In this document: positions 21,273 to 30,348 of the stretch, in pieces | Layout of the letters: each line of letters starts with the position of its first letter | Numbering within the stretch: position 1 is the first letter of the stretch | Source: Lichenicoccus sp964246745 | GTDB lineage: Bacteria; Pseudomonadota; Alphaproteobacteria; Acetobacterales; Acetobacteraceae | Reading direction: 5' to 3' | Length of the DNA: 64,000 nt | NCBI GenBank assembly: GCA_964246745.1 | Contig: CAXTRK010000013.1 | Location: 21,846-85,845 of the forward strand | The notes under the pieces: model-generated | What the model was told of the DNA's origin: nothing | Seen by the model: only the letters and a program-made list of their open reading frames with translations | Databases searched by the model: none | Program-made: the position numbers and the translations under genes

Positions 21273-22307
21273 ATGCGTCCGTTCCTCTCCCGCCGCCTGC
21301 TGCTTGGCGGGCTCGCAGGCGCCGCACTCTCGTCTAGCCGCATGAGCTGGGCGGACGCGGCCGAGCATATGATTGCTGTCGGCACCTGGGGAGGCGCCTA
21401 CGCACGGGCGTTGCATGAGCTGGTCGGCATGCCGCTGCTGCGAAACGATCATCTCGGCGTCCGGCAGGTGATCGCGGACGAGCAGGCACGTGTGGCACAC
21501 ATCATGACGCCCACGGCCAACCCGCATCTCGATGTGGCGCTGCTCTCCGACACCGACGCCTATCGATTGTCGCTTCGGCAGATTTTTACGCCGGTGACCA
21601 CGGACGGGGTGCGCAGTCTGCCGCGCATCGCCTCAGGCAAACGCGCGCCCTACGGGGTTCCGCAAAGTCAGACGGCGCTGTGCATTGCCTATAACGAAAG
21701 CAAGCTCTCCCGCCCGCCGCGCAGCTTCGAGGATCTGTTCGAGGCGGCAAAGCAGGGCCATGTCGGCTTTTCCGACGAACTTGCGATCCACAATCTCGCC
21801 GCCGCCGCGATCGCCCAGCGTCGTGCCGCCGCCAGCATGGAAACCGCCAGATCGACCTTCCTGGCGCTGAAGCGGTCCGGCAAGCTGCGCCTCTATCCGA
21901 CCAACGAGGCTCTGGGCACCGCCTTGGACAGCGGCGAGATCATCATGGCGCCGATGTGGCGCTCGCGGGCCTACCAGTGGCGCGAGGCTGGCCGCGACGT
22001 AGGCAACGTGGTGCCGTTCGAGGGCGCCATCCCGTTCACCATCTACGCGTGCGTTCCCAAAGGCGGTCATCAGACGCAATCCGCCATGCTCTATCTGGAG
22101 CAGTTGCTGCACTCGGACGTCCAAGTGTCCATGGCCAAGCGCCTGGGCCTGCTGCCAACGGTCATCGATGCCCGGATCGATGAGTCGCTGTTGCGCAGGA
22201 TCGGCTTTACCGCGCAGGAACGCGCGCAATTCCGCCCGCTTTCGCTTTCGTCGGTCGCTCAGCATGGCTTGGCACTCCGGCAATTCTGGGATCAGGCGTT
22301 GGCCTGA
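21273..22307 (+). CDS. orphan periplasmic extracellular solute-binding protein, polyamine-like
   Basis: 344 residues. The N-terminus SRRLLLGGLAGAALSSS resembles a Tat or Sec signal. The mature part has the solute-binding protein family layout of PotD/PotF-type proteins (AVGTWGGAYARAL at the start of domain 1; GVPQSQTALCIAYNESKL in the hinge; VPFEGAIPFTIYACVPKGG in domain 2). No permease or ATPase gene accompanies it, so it either serves a transporter encoded elsewhere or has another periplasmic role. It is 89 nt after gltB and 6 nt before the GT9 gene. Confidence 0.82.
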   Translation: MRPFLSRRLLLGGLAGAALSSSRMSWADAAEHMIAVGTWGGAYARALHELVGMPLLRNDHLGVRQVIADEQARVAHIMTPTANPHLDVALLSDTDAYRLSLRQIFTPVTTDGVRSLPRIASGKRAPYGVPQSQTALCIAYNESKLSRPPRSFEDLFEAAKQGHVGFSDELAIHNLAAAAIAQRRAAASMETARSTFLALKRSGKLRLYPTNEALGTALDSGEIIMAPMWRSRAYQWREAGRDVGNVVPFEGAIPFTIYACVPKGGHQTQSAMLYLEQLLHSDVQVSMAKRLGLLPTVIDARIDESLLRRIGFTAQERAQFRPLSLSSVAQHGLALRQFWDQALA

Positions 22308-22312
22308 GTGCG

Positions 22313-23230
22313 TTGCGAGTTCTGTTCATCACATCGACCCGGCTTGGAGATGCGGTGCTTTCAACCGGAATGCTCGATTATCTGCGCCGGCACCATCCGG
22401 AGGCGCGCTTCACCATCGCCTGCGGCCCTGTCGCCGCCGGGTTGTTCGACCGGCTGCCGGGGCGTGAACGCACCCTGATCATCGAGAAGCGGCGTGGCGA
22501 TCTGCACTGGTGGCGGCTGTGGCGGCAATGCGTCGGCACGCGATGGGATCTGGCCGTCGATCTGCGCGGTTCGGCGGTCACCTGGCTGTTGCCGGCGAGG
22601 CGGCGCGCGGTGATGCGCGGCGGCCGCAGGCCGGGACATCGCACCACGCATCTCGCGCGCGTGCTCGGGCTTGATCCGGCGCCCAGTCCGGTGGTCTGGA
22701 CCGCGGCGGCTGATCGTGCCGCGGCCGCCTCGCTGCTGGGGTCCGGCCGGGTGCTGATCGGTCTGGGGCCGACGGCGAACTGGTCCGGGAAGGTGTGGCC
22801 GGCGAGTCGTTTCGCCACGCTGTTCGGTCGCCTGGCGGAGGCGGTTCCGGGCGCAGTGCCGGTGATCTTCGCGGGGCCAGGTGCTGCGGAGCGCGCGATG
22901 GCGGCCCCTTTGCTCGCCGCTCTGCCGCAGGCCGTCGATCTCTGCGGCAGGCTGTCGCTGCCCGAAGCGGCGGCGTGCCTTGCCCGCTGCGACCTGTTCA
23001 TCGGCAATGATTCCGGGCTGATGCATCTCGCCGCCGCGACTGGCGCGCCAACGCTCGGACTGTTCGGCCCCAGCCGCGCCGACGAGTATGCGCCGGTCGG
23101 GCGGCGCACCCGCGCCGTCATCGCTCCGGGCGCTCCGGGCGTAGCGCCGATCACCGGTCTGCGAGTGGAGAGCGTGCTCGCAGCCGCTCTGCCGCTGTTG
23201 GCGTCAACGTTGAGCCCCGCGCCGTGCTGA
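22313..23230 (+). CDS. glycosyltransferase family 9 (heptosyltransferase-like)
   Basis: 305 residues from TTG 22313. GT9 proteins transfer heptose or related sugars to LPS core at the inner membrane. The N-terminal loop ITSTRLGDAVLSTGML, the mid-protein LIGLGPTANWSGKVWP (donor-domain start) and the nucleotide-site motif FIGNDSGLMHLAAATG with LFGPSRADEYAP match WaaC/WaaF-type enzymes. Start selection rests on the family N-terminus; no ATG precedes it. The GTG of the next gene follows after 7 nt. Confidence 0.88.
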   Translation: MRVLFITSTRLGDAVLSTGMLDYLRRHHPEARFTIACGPVAAGLFDRLPGRERTLIIEKRRGDLHWWRLWRQCVGTRWDLAVDLRGSAVTWLLPARRRAVMRGGRRPGHRTTHLARVLGLDPAPSPVVWTAAADRAAAASLLGSGRVLIGLGPTANWSGKVWPASRFATLFGRLAEAVPGAVPVIFAGPGAAERAMAAPLLAALPQAVDLCGRLSLPEAAACLARCDLFIGNDSGLMHLAAATGAPTLGLFGPSRADEYAPVGRRTRAVIAPGAPGVAPITGLRVESVLAAALPLLASTLSPAPC

Positions 23231-23237
23231 GGGCCGC

Positions 23238-24263
23238 GTGCTGAGGATCGCCCATGTCATGGCCGGCAGCCAAGCCGGCGGCGCCGAGCTGTTCTACGAG
23301 CGCCTTGCGGTGGCGCAGCATCAGGCCGGCGATCCGGTGCTGGCGCTGATCCGCGGCGATGCGCGGCGGGCCGCGCGCCTGCGGCAGGGCGGCCTGGAGC
23401 CTCATCAATTCCGCTTCGGCGGCGGCCTTGATCTGCTCACTCGCCCACGGCTTGGTCGTGCCTTGCGCGCGTTTGCGCCGCGCGTGACCGTCGCCTGGAT
23501 GCGCCGTGCGGCGCGCATGACTCCGCGTGGCGACTGGGTGCTGGCCGGCAGGCTGGGCGGCTTTTACGATCTGTCGAGCTATCGTCGGTGCGACCACCTG
23601 ATCGGCAACACGCGCGGCATAACCGACTGGATCGAATCGCAGGGCTGGCCCGCGGCGCGCGTGCACCACCTGCCGAACTTCGCCGACGATCATGGCGCGC
23701 TGCGCAAGGTGCGCCCGGATTGGCTGCCGCCGGCAACCCGGCTCGTGCTGGCGCTGGGACGGCTGCATCGCAACAAGGCGTTCGACGTGCTGATCCGCGC
23801 GGTGGCCAGGCTGCCGGAAGCGATGCTGCTGATCGCGGGAGAGGGGCCGGAGCGCGCGTCCCTGGAAGCGCTGGCGCGTCGCGAGGGAGTGGGCAGCCGA
23901 CTCAGCATGCCGGGCTGGCGCGATGATGCCGCCGCTCTGCTCGCCGCCGCCGATATGCTGGTCTGTCCGTCGCGCCATGAGCCGCTCGGCAACGTCATCA
24001 TCGAAGCGTTCGCCGCGCGCGTGCCCGTGGTCGCAGCCGCGTCGCAGGGACCGCTCGAGCTGATCACCAGCGGCGTCGACGGCCTGCTGGCGCCGATTGA
24101 CGATCCGGTGGCACTCGCCGCCGCCATCTCCACCGTGTTGGACGATCCGGCGCTTGCGGCGCGGCTTGCCGCTGCCGGGCGGGCGCGGTTCGAGGCGGAG
24201 TTCGCGCTTGCACCGGTATTGTCGCGCTGGCGCGATTTCCTGAGCGGCGCGGAGAAAGCCTGA
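23238..24263 (+). CDS. glycosyltransferase family 4
   Basis: 341 residues from GTG 23238. Starts with the acceptor-domain motif RIAHVMAGSQAGGAELFYER and has the GT4 donor domain LALGRLHRNKAFDVLIRA (about residues 170-190), LIAGEGPER, and the E-x7-E signature in PSRHEPLGNVIIEAFA. Likely transfers a sugar from a nucleotide donor to LPS or another surface glycan. Its stop overlaps the asnB ATG (TGATG). Confidence 0.9.
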   Translation: MLRIAHVMAGSQAGGAELFYERLAVAQHQAGDPVLALIRGDARRAARLRQGGLEPHQFRFGGGLDLLTRPRLGRALRAFAPRVTVAWMRRAARMTPRGDWVLAGRLGGFYDLSSYRRCDHLIGNTRGITDWIESQGWPAARVHHLPNFADDHGALRKVRPDWLPPATRLVLALGRLHRNKAFDVLIRAVARLPEAMLLIAGEGPERASLEALARREGVGSRLSMPGWRDDAAALLAAADMLVCPSRHEPLGNVIIEAFAARVPVVAAASQGPLELITSGVDGLLAPIDDPVALAAAISTVLDDPALAARLAAAGRARFEAEFALAPVLSRWRDFLSGAEKA

Positions 24264-26026
24264 TGTGCGGCATCGCCGGCTTCGCCTTTGCGCCGCACGC
24301 CCGCCCTGACGCCGGGCTGCTGCCGGCGCTGCTCGCGGCCCTCGCGCATCGCGGCCCGGACGGCGTCGGGCATATGATGGTGGGCCGCATGGCGCTGGCG
24401 CATACGCGGCTTGCGATCATCGATCTCGCCGGCGGCGACCAGCCGCTGTTCGCGGGCGCCGCCGCCCTGATCGCCAACGGCGAAATCTACAACGACCTGG
24501 CCCTGCGCGCCGCCCTGCCGCAGGTACGTTTCGCCACCGGCAGCGACTGCGAGCCGCCGCTGCATCTCTGGCTGCGCGACGGCGCGGACTATGCCCGGCA
24601 CCTGCGTGGCATGTATGCCGTCGCCATTCACGAGCGCGGCACCCACAATCTGACATTGTCGCGCGACCGTTTCGGCATCAAGCCGCTGTACACCGCCGAG
24701 CTTGAGCACGGCCTTGCCTTCGCCTCCGAACCGCAGGCGCTGCTGGCAGCCGGGCTGGTGCGCCGCGCGGTCCGCGGCCAGGCACGCGCTGAGCTGCTGC
24801 AGCTCCAGTTCACCACCGGGCGCGAGACGATCTTCCCCGGCATCTGCCGTGTGCTGCCCGGCGAGACCGTGCGCATCGCTGGCGGCCGCGTGCTTGATCG
24901 TCAATGCGTCGCCGCCTTGCCGGAGGGTCCGATCGAGCGGATCGGCGAGACGGCGGCACTCGAACGCCTTGATGCGGCACTTGAGGAGAGCGTGGCGCTG
25001 CATTGCCGCAGCGACGTGCCGTATGGGCTGTTTCTCTCGGGCGGCATCGACAGCGCCAGCGTGCTGCACATGATGCGTCGTGTCGCGGCAGGCCCGATCA
25101 ACGCCTTCACCGCCGCCTTCGACGGAAACGGCGCGGCCGACGAGAGCCAGCAGGCAAGCACGCTGGCGGCGTCCGTCGGAGCACGCCATGAGGTGCTGCG
25201 TATCGACGCGCCGATGGTCTGGCGCCATCTCCCGGAGATCGTCGCCTGTCTTGATGATCCGGTGGCGGATTACGCGGTGATCCCGACATGGCTGCTCGCC
25301 CGCCGGGCCGGCCGCGACGTGAAGGTGATCCTGAGCGGCGAGGGCGGCGACGAGCTGTTCGCCGGCTATGGCCGCTACCGTCATGCCATGCGGCCCTGGT
25401 GGCGCGGGGGACGCGCGATGCGCAGCCGGGGCACGTTCGACGGGCTTGGCGTGCTGCGCGCCGCGCCGCGCGACTGGAGGCGGGGCATCGCCGCCACCGA
25501 ATTGACCATACAGATGAACACGGCGTCGCCGTCGCGTCTGCTGGCGGCGCAGCACGCCGACATCTGCGAGTGGCTGCCGAACGACCTGCTGATCAAGCTG
25601 GACCGCTGCCTGATGGCGCACGGGGTCGAAGGACGCACGCCGCTGCTTGATCCGGCAGTGGCCGCGGCGTCGTTCTTGCTGCCCGACGCGCTCAAGGTGC
25701 GCGGCCGCATGGGAAAATGGCTGCTGCGGCGCTGGCTGGAGACGCGCATGCCCGAGGTGCGGCCATTCGCGCCGAAGCAGGGCTTCACGGTGCCGATTGG
25801 CGCCTGGATCGCCGCCGAAGGCTCCCGCTTGGCGCCGCTGGTGGCGCGACAGGAGGCGATCGCCGAGATCGCGCCGGCGGAGGCGGTGGCCCGGTTGTTC
25901 CGCAATGCCGCGGGCCGGCGGGAGCAGCACGCCGCCTGGACCTTGCTGTTCTATGCGCTCTGGCATCGCATCCATGTGCGGGGACTATCGCCGCAGGGAG
26001 ACGTATTTGAAACCTTGGCCGCGTAG
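24263..26026 (+). CDS. asnB: asparagine synthase (glutamine-hydrolysing)
   Basis: 587 residues. The N-terminal Ntn glutaminase starts MCGIAGF with catalytic Cys2 and contains HRGPDGVG, LAIIDLAGGDQPL and NGEIYN. The synthetase domain has the PPi loop SGGIDSA (about residue 260), LSGEGGDELFAGYGRY, and the late KQGFTVPIGAW. Makes Asn from Asp with ATP, but members in glycan clusters may amidate sugar or peptide carboxylates instead. Tight overlap with two glycosyltransferase genes favours a surface-glycan role (inference). Confidence 0.9.
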   Translation: MCGIAGFAFAPHARPDAGLLPALLAALAHRGPDGVGHMMVGRMALAHTRLAIIDLAGGDQPLFAGAAALIANGEIYNDLALRAALPQVRFATGSDCEPPLHLWLRDGADYARHLRGMYAVAIHERGTHNLTLSRDRFGIKPLYTAELEHGLAFASEPQALLAAGLVRRAVRGQARAELLQLQFTTGRETIFPGICRVLPGETVRIAGGRVLDRQCVAALPEGPIERIGETAALERLDAALEESVALHCRSDVPYGLFLSGGIDSASVLHMMRRVAAGPINAFTAAFDGNGAADESQQASTLAASVGARHEVLRIDAPMVWRHLPEIVACLDDPVADYAVIPTWLLARRAGRDVKVILSGEGGDELFAGYGRYRHAMRPWWRGGRAMRSRGTFDGLGVLRAAPRDWRRGIAATELTIQMNTASPSRLLAAQHADICEWLPNDLLIKLDRCLMAHGVEGRTPLLDPAVAAASFLLPDALKVRGRMGKWLLRRWLETRMPEVRPFAPKQGFTVPIGAWIAAEGSRLAPLVARQEAIAEIAPAEAVARLFRNAAGRREQHAAWTLLFYALWHRIHVRGLSPQGDVFETLAA

Positions 26027-26034
26027 GAACGCCG

Positions 26035-27351
26035 ATGCATTACGACCTGATCATGACTGGCGGGACCTGCATGCTGCCATGGGGAGAGCAGGCGGCGTCG
26101 ATCGGTGTGCAGAATGGCCGCATCGCCAGCCTGGAGATCGCGGCCGGCGACGAGGCGGATGAGGTGATCGACGCTCGGGGCCTGCATGTGCTGCCGGGTT
26201 TGATCGACCCGCACGTGCATCTGCGCGATCCCGGGGATGCCGCCGTCGAGAGCATTCCCACTGGCACCAGGGCGGCGCTGCTCGGCGGCATTGCCACCGT
26301 GTTCGACATGCCGAACACCACGCCCCCGATCACCGATGCGCACAGCATCGCCTGGAAACAGGATTACGCGTCGCGGCGGAGCTGGACCGATTTCGCGCTC
26401 TATGTCGGCGCCACCCGCGCCAACACGGACTCTCTTGGCGACTACGAACGACTGGCCGGCGTGTGCGCGGTCAAGCTGTTCGCCGGTTCCTCGACCGGCG
26501 ATCTGATGATCGAGGACGATGCCGGCATTGAACGCGTGATGCGGCATGGCAGGCGGCGCATCGCCTTTCACAGCGAGGACGAATACCGGCTGCAAGCGCG
26601 CCGCGCCTTGTTCGAGCGCGGTTCGGCGCACGATAATCACCGCTTCTGGCGCGACGAGGAATGCGCCTTTCTCGGCACCCGACGGATCATGGCGTTGGCG
26701 CGGGCCACCGGCAGGCCCGCGCATATCCTGCACGTCTCGACCGCGGAGGAACTGGATTACCTGGCGGGCTTCCGCGACATCGCCACCCTCGAAGTGCTGG
26801 TCAATCACCTGACCCAGATCGCGCCCGAGTGCTATGAGCGGCTCGGCGGCCTTGCGGTGATGAACCCGCCGATACGCGACCGCAGGCACTACGAGGCGAG
26901 CTGGCAGGCGGTGCGCGACGGCCGCGTCGACACCATCGGCTCGGATCACGCGCCGCACTCCTTGGCAGCCAAGTCGCGGCCCTGGCCCGACTGCCCGGCC
27001 GGATTGCCTGGCGTGCAGACGCTGCTGCCGATCATGCTCGACCACGTCAATGCCGGCCGGCTGTCGCTCGGCCGCCTGGTTGACCTGATGGCAGCCGGTC
27101 CGGCGCGCGTCTATGGGCTGCTCGGCAAGGGCAGGATCGCGGTCGGCTACGATGCCGACTTCACGCTGGTCGACATGCAGGCGACACGCCGCATCACCGA
27201 CGACTGGATCACGACTCCGGCCGGCTGGACCCCGTTCGACGGGATGCGGGTAACCGGCTGGCCGGTCGCGGTAGTGCTGCGCGGAGCCCCGGTGATGCGA
27301 GATGAGACGGTGCTAGATCCGCCACGCGGCAGCCTAGCCCGCTTTCACTGA
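26035..27351 (+). CDS. dihydroorotase, class I
   Basis: 438 residues. Amidohydrolase fold: DPHVHLRDPG with the metal-binding HxH pair (about residues 60-70), FDMPNTTPP, the probable carboxylated lysine in CAVKLFAG, metal His in FHSEDEYRL and ILHVSTAEE, and catalytic Asp in IGSDHAPHSL. Converts carbamoyl-aspartate to dihydroorotate in pyrimidine synthesis. Only 8 nt after asnB. No pyrB is adjacent, and some class I members have other substrates, so the symbol is left open. Confidence 0.88.
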   Translation: MHYDLIMTGGTCMLPWGEQAASIGVQNGRIASLEIAAGDEADEVIDARGLHVLPGLIDPHVHLRDPGDAAVESIPTGTRAALLGGIATVFDMPNTTPPITDAHSIAWKQDYASRRSWTDFALYVGATRANTDSLGDYERLAGVCAVKLFAGSSTGDLMIEDDAGIERVMRHGRRRIAFHSEDEYRLQARRALFERGSAHDNHRFWRDEECAFLGTRRIMALARATGRPAHILHVSTAEELDYLAGFRDIATLEVLVNHLTQIAPECYERLGGLAVMNPPIRDRRHYEASWQAVRDGRVDTIGSDHAPHSLAAKSRPWPDCPAGLPGVQTLLPIMLDHVNAGRLSLGRLVDLMAAGPARVYGLLGKGRIAVGYDADFTLVDMQATRRITDDWITTPAGWTPFDGMRVTGWPVAVVLRGAPVMRDETVLDPPRGSLARFH

Positions 27352-27359
27352 ATCGGGAT

Positions 27360-27401
27360 CCAAGGGCCTGCGGCCCTTGGCAGGTCGAGGACAGCGTCCT
27401 C
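27360..27401. terminator. two adjacent hairpins between convergent genes
   Basis: CCAAGGGCC (27360-27368) and GGCCCTTGG (27372-27380) form a perfect 9-bp stem with loop TGC. GAGGAC (27387-27392) and GTCCTC (27396-27401) form a 6-bp stem with loop AGC. They fill the 55-nt gap between the dihydroorotase and dcp stops and probably end transcription from both sides. Confidence 0.7.
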
Positions 27402-27406
27402 GCCTT

Positions 27407-29434
27407 CTATGTGGCGATCAGGTCGCGCCCCTTGAGCAACGCCAAGGTGCGTGGCGCGCGGCCGCGAAAGGCGATATAGAGCTGCATCGGATCGCGTGTA
27501 TCGCCCGCCGCAAGGATGTCGCGCAGGCGCGTGGCGGTCGCTGGGTCGAACGGATCGCCGGCTTCCTTGAACGCGTCGAAACCGTCGGCGTCCAGCACTT
27601 CGGACCAGAGATAGGAGTAGTAGCCGGCCGCGTAGCCGCCGCCTGCGAACAGATGCTGGAAATGCACCGGCCGATGGCGGATGCCGATCTCCGGCGGCAT
27701 GCCGATCCCTGTCAGGAATTCGGTTTCGAATGCCTCGATATCAATGGATTGCGGCTGCGGATGCGCGTGCAGCGCCAGGTCGATCAGGGCGGAGGCGGTG
27801 TATTCGACCGTGGCGAAGCCCTGGTTGAAGCCGCGGGCGGCGAGCAGACGGGTGATCAGCGCGTCCGAGATCGGCTCGCCGGTTTGGTGATGGAGCGCAT
27901 AGCCGTGCAGCGTCTCGGGCAGCTCGAACCAGTGTTCATAGACCTGGGAGGGAAACTCGACGAAATCCTGCCTGACCGAGGTGCCCGATTGCGAGGGATA
28001 GCGCACCTGGCTCAGCAATCCGTGCAGCGCGTGGCCGAACTCGTGGAACAGCGTGCGTGCGTCGTCAAAGCTGAGCAGGGTCGGCTCCGAACGGGCGAAA
28101 TTGTTGTTGTTGACAATGATCGGCGAGACCGGCGCGTCGAGATTTTCCTGGTCGCGATAGCTGCTCATCCAGGCGCCGGAGCGCTTGCCGGCGCGCGCAT
28201 AGTGGTCGGCGAGGAACACTCCGACATGGCCGTGCGCGTCCTGAACCTCGAAGGCGCGCACGCCGGGGTCATAGACAGGCGCCTCGGGACGCGGGACGAA
28301 GCGCACGCTGAACAGCCTCGTTGCGGTATCGAAAGCGGCTTGCTGGATGTTTTCGAGTTGGAAGAAGGGCTTGATCTCCGCCTCGTCGAGGGCGTAGTCG
28401 GCCAGTCGGACGCGTTCGGCGTAGTAGCGCCAATCCCAGGCGGCGAGCGTGTCGTTGAAGCCTTCCGCTCGCGCCGCGGCCAGCAGACGGTCCCGCTCGG
28501 CCGCCGCCTTGCGCTTGGCGGGTTCCCAGACCTCGTCGAGCAGCCCCGCGGCGGCTTGGGGGGTTGCGGCCATGGTGTCGGCCAGGCGGAATTGTGCGAA
28601 GTCCTCGTAGCCGAGCAGCCGGGCACGCTCGGCACGAAGCGCCAGGATTTCGGGGATCAACGGGCGGTTGTCGTGCGCTCCGGGATGGCTGCCGCGCCGG
28701 GTCCAGGCTTCGTAGGCGATCTGGCGCAAATCGCGCCGGCTGGAGAAGGTGAGAAAGGGCTCGATCAACGAGCGCGACAGGGTAATGGCGTAGCCGCTGA
28801 TCCCGCGTTGGGTTGCCGCCTGTTTTGCTCCGGCGCGGAGGAAGTCCGGCAGCCCGTCGAGGTCGCCTTCCGCAAGCGTCAGGTGCCATGCGTTTTCGTC
28901 ATGCACCACATTCTGGCCGAACTGCGTGTGCAACACGGCGAGGCGCTCGGAGATGTCGGTCATCCGCGCCTTTTCCGCGGGTCCGAGGGCGCTGCCGCTG
29001 CGGATGAAATTGAGGTGGATGCGGTCGAGCAGACGCGCCTGGTCTTCCGACAGAGCGAGGGTTTCACGCTGCTCATGCAAAGCGGCCACGCGTCCGAAGA
29101 GCGCGGGATCAAGCGCGATGCGCATGCCGTGTTGCGCAAGCTTGGGCGACATCTCGCGATCGACGGCTTCGAGCGCGTCGCCGCCGAGGCTGACCACCAG
29201 GTTGGAGAAGACGGCGCGAATGCGGGCCAGGGTGCGGCCGCTGCGCTGCATGGCCTCGATGGTGTTGGCGAAGTCGGGCGTCGCCGGGTCCGCGCCGATG
29301 GCGGCGATCTCGCCCAGATTCTCGCGCATGGCAAGCTCGAAGGCGGGAGCGAAATGCTCCGGCCGAATCCGGTCGAAGGGCGGCATTCCGAACGGCGTGG
29401 TCCAGGAAGCAAGCAGGGGATTGCTGTCGGTCAT
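27407..29434 (-). CDS. dcp: M3A peptidyl-dipeptidase (Dcp-like)
   Basis: 675 residues from ATG 29434 (an upstream in-frame start at 29479 would overlap the creatininase gene). Zinc metallopeptidase with LFHEFGHALHGLLSQ (HExxH, about residue 460) and the downstream zinc Glu region EFPSQVYEHWF; the C-terminal GYAAGYYSYLWSEVLDADGF is typical of the Dcp/OpdA group. Cleaves dipeptides from C-termini or degrades short peptides; no signal peptide is visible, so it is probably cytoplasmic. The exact Dcp-versus-OpdA assignment is not certain. Confidence 0.9.
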   Translation of the reverse strand: MTDSNPLLASWTTPFGMPPFDRIRPEHFAPAFELAMRENLGEIAAIGADPATPDFANTIEAMQRSGRTLARIRAVFSNLVVSLGGDALEAVDREMSPKLAQHGMRIALDPALFGRVAALHEQRETLALSEDQARLLDRIHLNFIRSGSALGPAEKARMTDISERLAVLHTQFGQNVVHDENAWHLTLAEGDLDGLPDFLRAGAKQAATQRGISGYAITLSRSLIEPFLTFSSRRDLRQIAYEAWTRRGSHPGAHDNRPLIPEILALRAERARLLGYEDFAQFRLADTMAATPQAAAGLLDEVWEPAKRKAAAERDRLLAAARAEGFNDTLAAWDWRYYAERVRLADYALDEAEIKPFFQLENIQQAAFDTATRLFSVRFVPRPEAPVYDPGVRAFEVQDAHGHVGVFLADHYARAGKRSGAWMSSYRDQENLDAPVSPIIVNNNNFARSEPTLLSFDDARTLFHEFGHALHGLLSQVRYPSQSGTSVRQDFVEFPSQVYEHWFELPETLHGYALHHQTGEPISDALITRLLAARGFNQGFATVEYTASALIDLALHAHPQPQSIDIEAFETEFLTGIGMPPEIGIRHRPVHFQHLFAGGGYAAGYYSYLWSEVLDADGFDAFKEAGDPFDPATATRLRDILAAGDTRDPMQLYIAFRGRAPRTLALLKGRDLIAT

Positions 29435-29466
29435 CGGTGCAGTCGGCGCAGAAGCGTGGGCCACGG

Positions 29467-30273
29467 TCAAGCGCCCCAATGCTGGGACAGCAGGTGCTTG
29501 ATCAGGGCAGCGCCATGGGTCACCAGCCGCTCGGTGAGCCAGGCTCCGGTCTCGGCCGAACAGAGGGTTGCGTCGCCACAGACGCCGCCGGGTATGAACT
29601 CGAGCGGCAGGTCGACTTCGATGCCATCGAACGTGCCCAGCCCGAACTGGTCGGCTTCGATGCCGAAGACCGAGCGGGTGGCGGCCTGGTGGCCAGGGAT
29701 TACGTCACGGCGCACCAGATCGGCGAACAGATGCATGGCGACGCTGCACAGCGGGTCGGCGCCGTGGCCGATCGAGCGCGCCGCCGCTTCGCCGAGCCGT
29801 TCCGGCAGCAGTGCCGCGGCGATACGCCAGATCGGCACGCTCGGCACGAGCAGGTCGCGGGACAACAGGATTTCCTGTGTTACATCATGGATCGCCTGAG
29901 CGTTGCCGCCATGTCCGTTGACGACGACCAAGCGGCGGCAGCCATGTCGCAGCAGGCAGCCGGTGATGTCGCGCAGCACCGCGCGCACCGTTTCCTGGCC
30001 GAGGGCGATCGCGCCTGGGACCGCGCCGAAATGATCGCGTCCGCCGAACGGCAGCACGGGGGTTGTCACCGTGTCGTAGCCTTGAGCGCAGGCGCGTTCG
30101 GCGATCAGCACGGCAATGCGCTCGGCGCAGAGATGGTCGCCCATCGGCGCATGCGGTCCCTGGTCCTCCTGGCTGCCAAGCGGCAGCAGCACGACACATC
30201 CGGCTTTGAGGCGGGCGGCGGCCTGGGCGCTGGTGAGTTCGGCGAGGCGGAGTGGGCTGGTCTCGGTCGGCAT
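29467..30273 (-). CDS. creatininase family amidohydrolase
   Basis: 268 residues. Metal-binding motifs of the family are visible: PLGSQEDQGPHAPMGDH (about residues 31-47), VVVNGHGGNAQA and GHGADPLCSVAMH. The family includes creatinine amidohydrolases, MftE-type peptidases and FAPy-type hydrolases, so the substrate cannot be assigned. SQEDQGPH replaces the more common STEQHGPH: the first His of that loop is missing. Thirty-two nt separate it from dcp, suggesting co-transcription of two hydrolases. Confidence 0.85.
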   Translation of the reverse strand: MPTETSPLRLAELTSAQAAARLKAGCVVLLPLGSQEDQGPHAPMGDHLCAERIAVLIAERACAQGYDTVTTPVLPFGGRDHFGAVPGAIALGQETVRAVLRDITGCLLRHGCRRLVVVNGHGGNAQAIHDVTQEILLSRDLLVPSVPIWRIAAALLPERLGEAAARSIGHGADPLCSVAMHLFADLVRRDVIPGHQAATRSVFGIEADQFGLGTFDGIEVDLPLEFIPGGVCGDATLCSAETGAWLTERLVTHGAALIKHLLSQHWGA

Positions 30274-30348
30274 GGATGCTCCGGCTTTGCTTGACGCAAG
30301 CGTGCCGCTCGGTTCGGATGCGTCGCCTTGTCGAGGATAGACTCCGTC

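Noticed and set aside
27377..29899. 840-codon plus-strand frame opposite dcp
   Set aside because: Antisense shadow; Arg/Gly/Gln-rich without motifs, while dcp has its full zinc site.
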